Shown one piece after another: positions 37,901-49,959 of a DNA stretch of 64,000 nucleotides. The notes under the pieces were generated by a model that was not told where the DNA came from, searched no databases, and was given only the letters and a program-made list of their open reading frames with translations. This DNA comes from Myxocyprinus asiaticus (taxonomy: Eukaryota; Chordata; Actinopteri; Cypriniformes; Catostomidae). Numbering within the stretch: the stretch's first letter is position 1; every line of letters begins with the position of its first letter. A program made the position numbers and the translations under genes. The DNA lies in assembly GCF_019703515.2 (NCBI RefSeq), contig NC_059356.1:22077197-22141196 (forward strand), in the 5' to 3' direction.

Positions 37901-40900
37901 GCAGCCAGAACTTTCTCTGTCACATACTGGCACCTCTTAAGGTCATGGTCACCATCAGGCAGAATTTCAGGCTCTACGATGGGCACAATGCCATGCTGGG
38001 GAGAAAGCCAACAGAATGTTATCATATCAGTAAGAAAATAACAGGGCTCAATAAGCAGAAGGGCCCAAGGCCATTGTTGTCAGGACTGTCGCTTGCACTA
38101 TCAGGCCAACGCTTAACTGTAACTATGTTTGCATTTGTTGATCATGTACAGTACATGCTGTTTAAGTCTCGCAAACGTTGGTTTCCTGTGATGTATTGAA
38201 CAATGCTGTTTTGAATAGGGATGCCGCAATTATATGGTTTCAAAATGTCACGGTTAATTTAACCGTATAAGAATTTAGAATATACGGTTAAAAACCGTGA
38301 AATGTTTTATTTACACGTGGCACAAATATGATGTATATAATATATAAATAAATAATATAAAAGAGTTTTTCGATGTAAACCTCTCTCTTTTGCTTGTGTC
38401 CTGGATGGTTAGAGCAGCTGTTACTATGGTTACGGATGGTGGCCGCGTGGTGCTTGGCCATTTGTCATGGACTGAACGTGAGCTTTCAATTCACATGTAT
38501 TTAGCAGTTTTCCTTTTGTATGGCTGCACTAAGAGTCCATACATCCCTAAGAAACAAGCCCACTTACACATTTAATTGTGATATGCTTTTCTTTTTTTTT
38601 TTTTTTTGCCTCAGTGCTGTTTCATAAAAATAAATTTGCAAATAATTGTAAAACCGGTTAACTGCGTTAGAAACTTTTTTCTCAGATGGTAATCTAACCG
38701 TCTCACACTGTGGCATCCCTAGTTGTGAATTTTGCAGATTTATATAGTATCACCAAAGAATAGTTATTCATCTGAATCACACAGATGAGGTTGTCGAAAT
38801 TGCAAGAATGATTTCTCATAATCTTGAAAGAATCAGTTAGAATGGGTAAAAAAAAAAAAAAAAAAAAAAGAGGTCAACCGATAGTGGATTTTGCAGATAT
38901 TGATAACTGAGGTGTGGAAAAGGCAGATAACAGATTTATTGGCCAATAGTTTTTAAAATTGATTTATAGAATGTTAAAAAAAAATTATTTGTCTCTTCTT
39001 ACTTTGAAAGGCACAGACAAATTAATTTTCATATTTATTTTTTTTTCCACCCAATTTGGAATGCCCAATTCCCAATGCGCTTTTAAGTCCTCGTGGTCGC
39101 GTAGTGATTCGCCTCCATCCGGGTGGCAGAGGATGAATCCCAGTTGCCTCCGTGTCTGAGACCATCAACCCGTGCATCTTAACAACTGGCTTGTTGAGCG
39201 CATTGCCACGGAGACATAGCGCGTGTGGAGGCTTCACGCCATCCACCGCAGCATCCGCGCTCAACTCACCACGCGCCCCACCGAGAACGAACCACATTAT
39301 GGCGACCACGAGGAGGTTACCCCATGTGACTCTACCCTCCCTAGCAACCAGGCCAATTTGGTTGCTTAGGAGACCTGGCTGGAGTCACTCAGCATGCCCT
39401 GGGATTCGAGCTAGCGAACTCCAGGGGTGGTAGCAAGCGTCTTTTACCACTGAGCTACCCAGGTCCCCAGGCACAGACAATTTGATTATCAAATCAAAAT
39501 ATACATTGACGTTTGGATAAAAATATGGATGAATATTGTCAATGATGAAACATACATCACAGCAGCTTGAAAAAATTCCAGAAAAAAAATTTCTGGAATT
39601 TTCCAAGCTACTTAAAGGTATAGTTATCTTAGTGCATGTAAATTTCTGACCCACTGGAATTGTGATATAGTCAATTAAAAGTGAAACAATCTTCTGTAAA
39701 CAATTGTTGGAAAAATTACTTGTGTCATGCACAGAGTAGATGTCCTAAACGACTTGCCAAAACTATAGTTTACTAATATGAAATCTGTGGAGTGGTTAAA
39801 AAATTAGTTTTAATGACTTCAACCTAAGTGTATGTAAACGTCTGACTTCAACTGTATATCAGTCTACCACTAGTTGAAAATTATAATCAAATGACAGTAT
39901 GCCATTTTTTTCCAGCAAAAGTAAGTTTATGAATTTATATCTGGCATGGTGATACATTTTAATTATATAATTTCAGCTGTTATTGCAAATTAAAAACCTA
40001 ATAAAATTACAGTTTTTGTAAACACAAAAATTATTTATGAAAAATATAAATATATTCCTCTTTGAAAGGGTCAACAGAAAAAAAAAATCCTTACTGTTAA
40101 GTACTGAATAATCAGAATATATTTTTTTAAGATTTTTTTTCATATTTCTTATTTCTTTGTTGAATAGTAATTGTATGAAATCTCACCATCTGGCAGATGC
40201 TAGCATAACGGGCAAGAACATTGGCATTCTCCTTGATGGCCAGGCTTGAAGGGGTTGTGGGGGTGATCTTCAGCACACACCTCCATTTAGCAAAGTCTGC
40301 TCCATCCTTCTTATACTGAGCACAACGTTCATACAGGCCATCCAGACCTGTGGAAATGTTATACATTTTTAGTTTAGTAGATATCGAGTAAATTATAAAA
40401 GCATATAATGCGATTGTAACTTGTCAATTCCAGCTGAAGTCTAATTCCAGTATGTCATCAATGAAGGATACAGTTTAGAAAGATAATTCATTCAAAATGA
40501 AAATTCTGACATCATTTACTCACCATCATGTTGTTCCAAACCCATATGACTTCCATTCTTCTGACAAACACAATAGAAGATGCAAGACAGAATGTTAGAA
40601 TTTGACAGCCTCAGTCTCCAATCAGTTTCATTGCATCTTTATTGCATAAAATGAAAGGGAATAGTGACTGAGCCTGTCAGTGCCTAACAATCTGCATTGG
40701 CATCTGCTTTTGGGTTTCACTGAAGAAAGGAAGTCAAAAAATTAGGGTGAGTAAATGCTGACAGAATTTGGGGGGGGGGGTTCTATCCTTTTAACCCCAC
40801 AATAATCTAGTTTATATTCAAACATGAGAGTAATGGACGTCAAACTTTTAAAGCATCTTTAAACACCACGGCTCTTTCACCTTGTGTGGTGGTCTCTCCA

Positions 40901-41367
40901 TTAGTGCCAGCCAAGGGAACCACACCCTTGTCCACTTTGATGCCAACTACCATGCCCCTCTCCTTGAGGAGCTGGGGGAAAGATTTGCCATCATCGGTCT
41001 TCTGGTAGAGGGTCTCATGGAAGAGGATGACTCCACCAATGCAGGGCTTGATGCGGTCGTCTGCGGTAAACAGCAGCTGGCGGTAAAGTCTCCTGTTCTC
41101 CTCTGTGTTCTCAGCATTGATGCTCTGGAAACGCTTGGCCACGCTACCTGCACAGTACAAAAAAATAAGATAGAAGAGAAAGTATGAGATGGAGGACCAA
41201 ATTGGAGACTAGTGACTAGCCTAAAGAAGGACAAACCAAAGGCCCAAAGTTGTACCTGTTGACTCATCAGCAGCAAGAATGCCTTTGCCGGGGGCAACAA
41301 TCCTCTGAGCGATATCGCTCAACTCTTTCTTCTGCTCTGTAGTGAGGAATGGGTATGCGTGAGGCAT
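34941..41367 (-). CDS. aldoa: Fructose-bisphosphate aldolase A
   Basis: A cytosolic class I aldolase that splits fructose 1,6-bisphosphate in glycolysis. Coding exons, 5' to 3': 41256-41367, 40881-41147, 40187-40347, 37737-37995, 37396-37595, 34941-35036. They add up to exactly 364 residues, the family length. Visible features are the start [20 protein letters not shown], active-site Asp in GILAADEST, Lys in WRCVLKI, Glu in [11 protein letters not shown], the Schiff-base Lys in [10 protein letters not shown], and the essential terminal Tyr in VANHAY. Sequence around RIVAPGKG and the C-terminus favour the A (muscle) type over B or C. Fish have two aldoa copies (aldoaa, aldoab); I cannot decide which this is. 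One intron follows the ATG-containing leader exon (acceptor at 41375). Confidence 0.96.
38216..38721. mobile_element. Non-autonomous hAT-type element in an aldoa intron
   Basis: The ends are TAGGGATGCC and its inverse. Flanks are GTTTTGAA (38208-38215) and GTTGTGAA (38722-38729), a 7-of-8 match. Repeated CGGTTAA/TTAACCG palindromes lie inside. No ORF. Confidence 0.75.
38870..39020. mobile_element. Partial copy of the host element seen at 20405-21548
   Basis: AGAGGTCAACCGATAGTGGA and ATTTTGCAGATATTGATAAC match the inverted right end of the first copy. It stops at the SINE insertion. Confidence 0.6.
39021..39469 (-). mobile_element. tRNA-derived SINE, copy 2, with target duplication
   Basis: Read on the minus strand, the tRNA-like head (CTGGGTAGCTCAGTGGTAAA, then CTCGAATCCCAGGGC) is near 39469 and the tail CCCAATTTGGA inverse is near 39050. 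The 11-bp duplication GGCACAGACAA flanks it (39010-39020 and 39470-39480). It lies in an aldoa intron. Confidence 0.88.
39577..39854 (-). mobile_element. Sleeping Beauty-type Tc1 arm
   Basis: A single IR/DR arm: inner repeat TTCTGACCCACTGGAATTGT, the GTGTCATGCACAGAGTAGAT segment and the outer end CTTCAACTG before TA. The rest is lost. Confidence 0.85.
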
Positions 41368-42086
41368 GTTGACTCTAGGGAGAATGGTGTAGGAATAAAA
41401 ACAATCATTACATAATTATTATTTTTAAGATGGGGTAGCTCAAATTTTAGTTGTGTGATGAACCATGAATCAAAGTGAAATATTAGAGAAAACACAAAAG
41501 CCACAGTAACAAACAGGGAAACAGTAACGTGTGGAGATTAGGTGCACTTAGTAACTTTTTAGTTTTTGTCATCTTGGGCTTACAGTGACCAAAAAGACAA
41601 AAGGTTACAAGACTGTATACTTACCGTCTTTCATGAGGGCACGGACTACAATCCCATACATTATTGCGAATGATGTACTTGATAAAATAATAATAATAAA
41701 AAAAAAAAACAATGGGAATATATAAAACTATTGTTTTTAGGTTGTTCATTAGAAGTATAAAAATAATATGTTCTTTGGGAGTAAAACTTTTTTTTAAGGA
41801 GGAAATAATTACTGAGTGCACCTTTAAGTTATGACACAGCTGTCGGGTTAATTCAACACTCACGAGCCCAAGCAAGGGCAATGTGTCAGATGGGTGTGTA
41901 CTTGATCACGAATCTTAAAGGCACAGATTTCTCGTCTACTACCTACTATATCTCTTTTGCTCTGATGCAACATGTCCTTGAGATGCGTGACTGACCTTAT
42001 ACGACACATAACAGTCAAAGCGACTAGCTTCCCGATTCAGTCCAACATAAATTAGATCTCGGCACTAAATAATAAAGAAAACTCAC

Positions 42087-42290
42087 CAATTAAACGCGGT
42101 TGACGATGCGATGGTTTCCAAGTCAGGGTCTCAACACAACCACGTTATGTTCCTGTTGCAATAAAGGAAATAAGATGTGATGAAGGCAAGTAATCTTTCG
42201 CGACGGTATTTTAGCCAATCAGGACGCGCCCTATGCTTTGATGGACAGGGAGCATGAAGCGATACTGATTCTGACGAGAGAGTGATTGGC
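42087..42290 (-). promoter_or_regulatory. Probable proximal aldoa first exon and promoter
   Basis: A good splice donor (GTGAGT, read on the minus strand at 42081-42086) ends a leader exon starting somewhere near 42150. Upstream lie a CCAAT box (TTAGCCAATCAGG at 42211) and an inverted one (GTGATTGGCTG at 42280), a typical TATA-less housekeeping arrangement. It sits 0.7 kb upstream of the coding first exon. Start site not determined. Confidence 0.5.
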
Positions 42291-43109
42291 TGCTGCGCTT
42301 TGAGAGGCGTGTTTAAATGTGACGTCATTAAAGGGGGTGTTGTTTACAACAATCAAAGGCGGTTATATGTTTTGTGATACGTGACGGGCATCACATGCTG
42401 GAGGAGACAGCAGTGATGGTAGTGACGTGATGTGGGGTTCTGTTACTAAACATGTCAGCGAGTACATATGACCTTGGCATGCTTGTGTATTTTAAGAGCT
42501 TATTTAACAGGTCATAAAATAACACACTGAACACTAAGGCTTTTCTTACAGAATGAACCCAGATATCGCACAGTATAGTGATTCTCTGCGTGCAGTGCAT
42601 CGGAGAGCTCGAGTTCCACCAGAGGCTCTTATCATTCCAGTAACACCTCTAACACTACTCAAGTTGCATTCAGCCAAAGGCCACATTAAATATAGACACT
42701 GATTTATTGGCTGAAAGCCAACAGTCCAGCTGTACACCAGAGAGTAGATTTTGAATAGGGAAGGTGGTCTAAGAATGGGTCTTTGAGATGTACAATAACC
42801 AGCACAGTCAACAATAGCTACAAATGCATTCATGAATTATTTAGTAATAGTAATGGGTTCTTTATCGACTGAAATCCGATGGTAAATCTGTACCTCAAAA
42901 ATAAGCACTGACATAAAAAATAAAGCCTGCTTGTAAAGCCATGCTTATCCATGTGTGATTAAAACAAAAAAATTTGGACATGCAACAGCAGCAAATTATT
43001 TGACAACTTCTACAAATACTCTGTATGCTAGTGTAGACTGATATTGCAGATACACAAGTAAAAATCAGTACTTTTGCACTTTGCAATACAAAATGAAAGA
43101 GGCAGGAGA

Positions 43110-43232
43110 AAGCATGCTTTTTACCGTTAACTGGACGAAGGAAGATGAGCAAGAGCAATCAGAGGAGATGAAGGAGGTCTGGATAGTCTCTGATGCTCGT
43201 CTGGAGCTGGGTGACCTGTATTTATTTAGAAG
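43110..43232 (-). promoter_or_regulatory. Possible upstream alternative aldoa promoter and leader exon
   Basis: On the minus strand a TATA-like TAAATAAATA (43219-43228) is followed about 90 bases later by a plausible exon end TTCGTCCAGTTAACG and donor GTAAAA. Mammalian aldolase A uses several alternative first exons, one muscle-specific, upstream of the coding exon, so this could be the distal one. It is inference from spacing and motifs only. Confidence 0.25.
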
Positions 43233-44980
43233 TTGTGACCTTTAACATTCCGTGGGGTTTGGCTAATCTTAGCTGCAGGCAAACCCACGATGCAACTGGA
43301 GAAGGGCGATGTGACATTCAATTATGCCAGCATGCAGTAAAGAAAGGTTAAAGAGAAAGACAGCGAGAGGCATGGACATTATTGCTACAAACAAATATGA
43401 ATTATATGTGCATGAATACACTGCAAATTAAATGATGACGAAAGATCAGATAAAGGTTTTGGAAACACCAAATGATAAAATGGTCTACAGATAATCTGAA
43501 GTAACCTTTGGGGTGATGGTTTCTAATATTACTCTATGCACTCCCTTTGAACCATCAGTATGGTACTCGGCTCATGAGATTCCTGCCACCAGGAAAGGGA
43601 TCTGCTGTCATGTTTGATGCTATCATGGCCCTCTCTCAATTGTCATACATAACCACCTCAATAAGCAAGAAAAACATATAGATAAGATGCAGAAAAACAG
43701 TAGGTAGGAAAATCTGTAGTAAAAATAGGAGCTCCCTGTAGATACTTAAAAAAAAGGAACATTTGTAGTTGTAGTATGTTTCATAAGGTCAAATATTTGA
43801 ATAAGATAAAGATAAATCTCAGATAAATCCAAGAAATATGAGTGTAAATGTGAGTGCTATATCTTGCCAGCGTTATGAACAAAATACCGGAAGCAAAGCA
43901 GTTTTGCATGGGAATTCTTTACTTCTTCCTAAATGTATGATTACAAATAATAATAATAATACATATTAATAATTCATATAAAACCATCAGTGAGAAGTGA
44001 AAGCCATAGTATGCTGATTAATTTTATCTTAAGTTTTTTTTTTTTTATATGGTCACATACAAAATCATATTTGTTATTTCACAAACAAGATGATACCTTG
44101 TAAACAATTAGAATAGTAAACCTCCTGAACTGGCTTTCCTGGTGCAGATTACACTTGTAAACTCTTAGGTATCATGAATACAAAATCACTATTTTAATTG
44201 TAAAGACCAATAAGTTAAATTAATCTACATCTGGTAAGCCGGCACTGTATGATGAAAGCTTATTTGTTTTACAATTGCATATACATAGGTAAGCATACAG
44301 TTCTTGTTGACATTTTAAGTGTGATGGAATATCTAAATTTAATATAAAATCACAAATAAGTATTACTGCTGAAAACGTTTTATGTTATGACTTATGAGGC
44401 CATAACAAAAATGCATTTAAATGTGTAAATATGCCCTTAACTACTTAAGGTGAAATGTATAAACAATTTGTAGCTGGTTGATTTGCAAGCAGCCAACCAT
44501 ATCCTCTCGCAAGTTCATGGCAATTCTTTCAGCCATAATCTGTAATCTTGGTTAAATCAAATTCTCTAAGATACAACCTTAGCTTGAATTTACAGGCATC
44601 TTTTCATGGTTCTATAATGCTTGTGTCCCTCAGGAGTTGTTCCTGCTGATGATGTTTTATTTAGCAAGAGCTATATAACTTTAAAAAGCTGTATTGCTAC
44701 TGAGGGGTACTTCTGTTGACTTGCTGTTGGACTTGATGTCCATAACTGTAACTTCTAAATCTTCTAGAAGTACTCTTTTAAATGTTTATTTATGGTCAGA
44801 TCAATGACATTAAATAAGAATAATACAATAATGTCACCTTATGGATGCAGAGCGTACAAAACAAAGAATTTAGCTTGTGTCTAGCTTAAAACAGACCCAA
44901 GTAAGTGTCACTTGAATTTTAGCAGTTTGAGTTTATAAGGCATCTTTTTGAGTGTGGAGGGCATTCCTCCCACCATCTTT
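43233..44980. other. Gene-free A/T-rich stretch
   Basis: No exon, repeat family or long frame is recognised. Minus-strand AATAAA occurrences near 44790 could be the polyadenylation signal of the cysteine-rich gene that ends at 44981. Confidence 0.4.
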
Positions 44981-47900
44981 CTACTTAAACTTGATCTCAA
45001 AACAGAAGCAGTTGATGGAGTCACATTCTGGAGGTTGACAGGTACAGGCACAATCCCACATTGCACACTGAAAAAAAAAAACAGATGACAATGTCTACCA
45101 TTTTTTTTAATGCCTTATAATAATATCCTTTGTTTTCATTTATATTATAAAACAGCTTGCTATGCAGATGTTTGAATGATGTTGTTCACTTATTAAGCAG
45201 TAAGAAATAGACAATGAGAGACTTACATTAGGGGAAGGACAGGAGTAGTCAAGACAGGAGTGTAGAGAGGGTGGACGACAGTCACAAGACTGGGCACACA
45301 CTAGACAATACTCACAGGGAGAGAAACTTGCACAGCAATCTGAACACTGAGGATCACATTTGGCCTGCAAAGGGAGAAAACTGTTACAGACTGGAAATAC
45401 TGGAAAGTGAGGGACTTACATGGAATATATTCACAAAAATATTTTTCTTAAGATGGTTATTTTATATCTTATGCTTTAGTGTGTCAATTGGAAATATTTA
45501 TATATCTCTATCTATCTATCCATCCATCCATATATATATATATATATATACATACAGCTCTGGAAAAAATGAAGAGACCACTTCAAAATTATCAGTTTCT
45601 CTCGATTTACTATGTGTTTGAGTAAAATGAACATTTTTGTTTTATTCTATAAAGTACTGACAACATTTCTCCCAAATTCCAAATAAAAATATTGTCATTT
45701 AGAGCATTTATTTGTAGAAAATGACAACTGGTCAAAATAACAAAACATATGCAGTGTTTTCAGAACTCGAATAATGCAAAGAAAACAAGTTCATATTCAT
45801 TTTTAAACAACACAGTACTAATGTTTTAACTTAGGAAGAGTTCAGAAATCAATATTTGGTGGAATAACCCTGAGGAAATTCAACCTGCCACAGGAGCTGC
45901 TGATACAGTTCTACTCAGCAGTCATTGAGTCTGTCCACTGCACTTCAATAACTGTCTGGTTTGGTTCAGCTATGAAATCAGACTTCAGAAGACTACAAAG
46001 GACAGTTCGGACTGCTGAGAGGATTATTGGTTGCCCCCTGCCCCCCTTCAAGTTTTCCAGCCAGTGAGGAAAAAGGCTGGAAAAATCACTCTGGACCCCA
46101 CTCATCCTGCCCACTACCTTTTTGAACTGTTGCCTTCTGGCCGACGCTTCAGAGCTCTGAGCACCAGAACCGTCAGGCACAGGAACAGTTTTTTCCCTCA
46201 GGCTATCTACATCATGAACAGTTAAATTGCCCCATTGAGCAATAACTATGTGCAATACACAATTCAGTCTTTTTATATTTATCCAACACATCCAACCTCT
46301 TCTGCAATTTCATTCCTCTGGGAAAAACAAAACAAAACATTTGCACTTTACATAACAGATTTGTATTTACACTGTACATAACAGATTGTATTAGATTTTC
46401 ACTACCCATGTGTATGTGTGTATGTATGTGTATAATTATTTTGTATTTTTTATTATTATCTATGTCTTGCTGCTGTTTTTGTATGGTTGTACACTGGAAG
46501 CTTCTGTTACCAAAACAAATTCCTTGTATGTGTAAGCATACTTGGCAATAAAGCTCATTCTGATTCTGATTCTGATTTGCTTTCATGTTCTCTACCAGTC
46601 TTTCACATTGCTGTTGGGTGACTTTATTCCACTCCTGGTGCAAAAATTCAAGCAGCTCGGCTTTGTTTGATGGCTTGTGGCCGTCCATCTTCCTCTTGAT
46701 CACATTCCAGAGGTTTTCAATAGGGTTCAGGTCTGGAGATTGGACTGGCCATGACAGTGACTTGATCCGGAGGTCCTCCATCCACACCAGAGAAACTGAT
46801 AATTTTGCAATGGTCTCTAAAATATTTCCAGAGCTTATATATATACTGTATATTGCTTTTGCAAATAGAATTGAATGGAAGTAGAATAGGAGTCCTGCAA
46901 CAGGTGGTATGGCCCCCACAGAGCCCAGATCTCAACATCATTTAGTCAATCTGGGATTACATGAAGAGACAGAAGCAACTGAGACAGCCTAAATAGATAG
47001 AACTGTAGCAAAAAAAGCTATCCAAAATGATTGAAACAACCTTTCTGTGTGCAAGTTAACCTAAGAGAATTGGTGCTTTTTTAAAGTCATAGGGTGGTCA
47101 CACTAAATATTGATTTAGTTTTTTTTTTTTTTTATGTTTACTGCACTTTGTATGAAGTACATTGATTGGGAATGAACGAGATGGACGAGTCTGGGTTTGG
47201 CGGTTGCCAGGAGAACGGTACTTGTCTGACTGCACTGTGCCAACTGTGAAGTTTGGTGTAGGGGGGATTATGGTGTGGGGTTGTTTTTCAGGAGCTGGGC
47301 TTGGCCCCTTAGTTCCAGTGAAAGGAACTCTGAATGCTTCAGCATACCAAGAGATTTTGGACAATTCCATGCTCCCAACTTTGTGGGAAGAGATTGGGGA
47401 TGGCCCCTTCCTGTTCCAACATGACTGCACACCAGTGCACAAAGCAAGGTCCATAAAGACATGGATGAGTGAGTTTGGTGTGGAAGAACTTGACTGGCCT
47501 GCACAGAGTCCTGACCTCAACCCGATAGAGCACCTTTGGGATGAATTAGAGCGAAGACTGCGAGCCAGGCTTTCTTGTCCAACATCAGTGTCTGACCTCA
47601 CAAATGTGCTTCTGGAAGAATGGTCAAAAATTCCCATAAACACACTCCTAAACCTTGTGGAAAGCCTTCCCAGAAGAGTTGAAGCTGTTATAGCTGCAAA
47701 GGGTGGGCCGACATCATATTAAACCCTATGGATTAAGAATGGGATGTCACTTAAGTTCATATGCGTCTAAAGGCAGATGAGCGAATACTTTTGGCAATAT
47801 AGTGTATGTTGTGACTATAAAAATCTAAAATAAATCAAAACTATGTTATATTTTAGCATCTTCAAAGTAGTCACAATTTGCCTAGAATTTGCAGACATGT

Positions 47901-48963
47901 ACTCTTGACATTTTCTCAACCAACTTCTTGAGGAATCACCCTGGGATGCTTTTTAAACAGTATTGAAGGAGTTCCCATCTATGTTGGGCACTTATTGGCT
48001 GCTTTTCTTTATTATTTGGTCCAAGTCATCAATTTCAAAAACTTGGTTTTTTTTTTAGTAAATTTTAGTTTTATAATGAAATAAATTAATATGGTGGCAC
48101 AATATATTTTTGTCTACAAAACTAATTTCAAACATTTAAGCATACGCCTTCAGATCAAAAGGTTTTTAAGATCACGAGAAACATTTCAGGCAAGTGACCC
48201 CAAACTTTTGAACGGTAGTGTGTGTATATTAAACAAACCCCTACCATCAAGTATTGAACTTTGGCATGCAACTCCCATACTGTTTTGCTACTTCCTACAA
48301 TTGTGTGGATAACTGAGAAGAGCTGCACTATTACTTTTCTTAGCAACCAGACTTACAACTTTTGCCTGGTGAATGATAAAAGAGGTCAAATCAATTTGCA
48401 TTGAAATAAGCCATATCTAGAAACCAATATATCATAGAGACTGTTCTCTTTTGATTTGGGCCAGAAAGCAACCACTTACCTAGATCAACCTTCTAGAACA
48501 CTTTTGCATTGTGGCGGTAAGATTCACCCAATTTTTTTATGTTTTTGTTGCTGTTTTTAGCATTATATATTTATTTTTGGTTTACTTTATTGTGAATTGT
48601 TTTTGCCTAGACTGGGGGCTGGCAAACAGCATATTTCAATACCTCTGTAAAGATATGTGACAATCAAACCTGAACTTGGCTTTTAGTTCCAACATGTGTA
48701 TGGATCATAAGGCAAGCTGTGGATCAGAAATTCAGGCTGAACCTGAGACTGCAAATGTATGCTCTAATGGGTCTTATTGGACTTTTCTGAATCCTGGACA
48801 ATCCTGAATATTTACTCAGTAACCTCTTACACTGAATCATTTATTATTTATCATGAACTACCTCGAGACAGTGATGGCACCACAGCACACCCGCCAGGAC
48901 AATCATATAGAGCCCCACAGAGATCATGATGATGGCAGGGAGTGGGAGGGAGAGAGCCCACAT
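44981..48963 (-). CDS. Small single-pass cysteine-rich membrane protein, unrecognised
   Basis: Three coding exons (48862-48963, 45227-45364, 44981-45067), all ending in phase 0 with clear GT-AG sites, give 108 residues. Residues 1-28 form one hydrophobic segment ([20 protein letters not shown] then IVLAGVLWC). Residues 35-108 hold 18 cysteines in 74 residues, in pairs such as [31 protein letters not shown] and CDSINCFCF, ending FEIKFK. The exon with the ATG has a splice acceptor 9 bases before it, so a noncoding leader exon lies further up. The cysteine density suggests a disulfide- or metal-rich domain, or palmitoylation close to the membrane. It is superficially like the MyoD-inhibitor (I-mfa) cysteine-rich domain, but I do not see that domain's pattern. 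The transmembrane start makes a type II or III topology possible. Function unknown. Confidence 0.75.
45555..46835. mobile_element. Tc1-like element split by a LINE
   Basis: The left end CAGCTCTGGAAAAAATGAAG after TA and the inverted right end (TTTCCAGAGCT before TA at 46836) are the two termini of one element, with matching inner arms. The interior keeps a minus-strand piece around 46580-46760, the [10 protein letters not shown] region of the transposase ([20 protein letters not shown]). A LINE tail is inserted at 45873. Confidence 0.8.
45873..46577 (+). mobile_element. L2/CR1-type LINE 3' end
   Basis: The sequence is the same family as 2760-4410: [12 protein letters not shown] codons, AGGACAGTTCGGACTGCTGA, GGCAATAAAGCTCATTCTGA and a tail of repeated ATTCTG. 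It is 5' truncated, with no reverse transcriptase core left. Confidence 0.85.
46840..47150 (+). mobile_element. Tc1-like 3' end fragment
   Basis: AGAGCCCAGATCTCAACATC, GGGATTACATGAAGAGACAG and GGGTGGTCACACTAAATATT are the end of a Tc1 transposase gene and its 3' flank, with stops throughout. Confidence 0.7.
47160..47804 (+). mobile_element. Tc1-like element, 3' half with transposase C-terminus
   Basis: A 186-codon frame (47162-47722) encodes the catalytic C-terminal half: [20 protein letters not shown], the second Asp in FQHDCTPVH, and the Glu in [20 protein letters not shown], with DD34E-type spacing, ending AAKGGPTSY. The right terminal repeat ends ACTTTTGGCAATATAGTG before TA. The N-terminal half and left end are missing. 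It is the same family as 169-522. Confidence 0.9.
47815..48222 (-). mobile_element. Tc1-like fragment with one terminal repeat
   Basis: The right end inverted reads CACTACCGTTCAAAAGTTTG. Inner sequence includes AGCATCCCAGGGTGATTCCT on the minus strand. Degenerate, no frame. Confidence 0.7.
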
Positions 48964-48972
48964 GGGAACAGC

Positions 48973-49959
48973 CTGACAGCGAGAAACAAAGGTGAAACAG
49001 ACCGAGTACAGTTGTAGTAGCATACAGTTGTATGCATATTTCCCTTCTGATGCATGTTCTAACACATGCACATTCACATAAGCATCTTCCTTTAGGATAG
49101 TAGGAACAGAGCTGTGTTATCACCTATGTTAAAGCCCTGGCTGTAACTTTTACGTCTACATACTACATACTACTCCAAACACAAGCTATGATCCCTCCAT
49201 ACATAATAATAACGCATATTTGTTGATGTATGTCTATGAACAGAATAAAAAAGTTAGCAAGCCACAAAACCGTATTACGTACCATTATAACAGTTCTGCA
49301 TGCCCAGTGTAATTGACCAGAGTTTTCCGTTATCTCCGGAGATTTATTTAACTGAATTACATCAGATGTTTACTGTGTATAGCATGCTGCATGTGTGAAG
49401 TTGACCATTGTTGTCCTAGCAACGAAGATACGACTTCCTACGAGTGTACGGCGACTTGGAAGGACCAAACGTCTTTTGAACACTGGATAAGAATGGACAA
49501 TGTTATGGACGATGCATTGGTCTGTTTAGTTTCTTTGTATTTTTTCTGTATATATATTTACAATACCAGTACTTAAATATATGCATTAAAAAAGAATTAC
49601 ATGTCTGTGCTGATGCTGATTAAGGTTTTCATGAGCATACATATTTATTTTATTTATTTATTTTTTTAAGTAACGACGCCCTCTGGTGTTAATTTTTTGG
49701 AAAGTGTGGGTCGCTATGCCTGAGAAATTGGTCGCAAAAGACTCACAAAATAGCCTAAAAAAATTTTGTAGTTTGTTTTATTTAGTATAAACAAAGTGTT
49801 ATGATTCCGCATTTGTTAGTCTACTTTATTGCCTTTATTCATTTTGTTCAAATTAAATATATGCCTATGAATGGCTACATTTCTATTGTAAGAATGCTCT
49901 TGAAAATTCTGCTCTAGGCAGCCTGTGTCAGTATGGTAGTTATGTCATTGATAAAGAGA
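48973..49959. other. Gene-free stretch upstream of the cysteine-rich gene
   Basis: It should contain that gene's leader exon and promoter. A somewhat CpG-richer patch at 49385-49520 is the likeliest promoter area. A 61-codon plus-strand frame there has no family signature. Confidence 0.3.

Noticed and set aside
47098..47643. 181-codon minus-strand frame
   Set aside because: Antisense to the Tc1 transposase frame at 47162-47722.
49391..49576. 61-codon frame with several cysteines upstream of the cysteine-rich gene
   Set aside because: Opposite strand, no splice link and no similarity to the neighbouring gene; probably chance.
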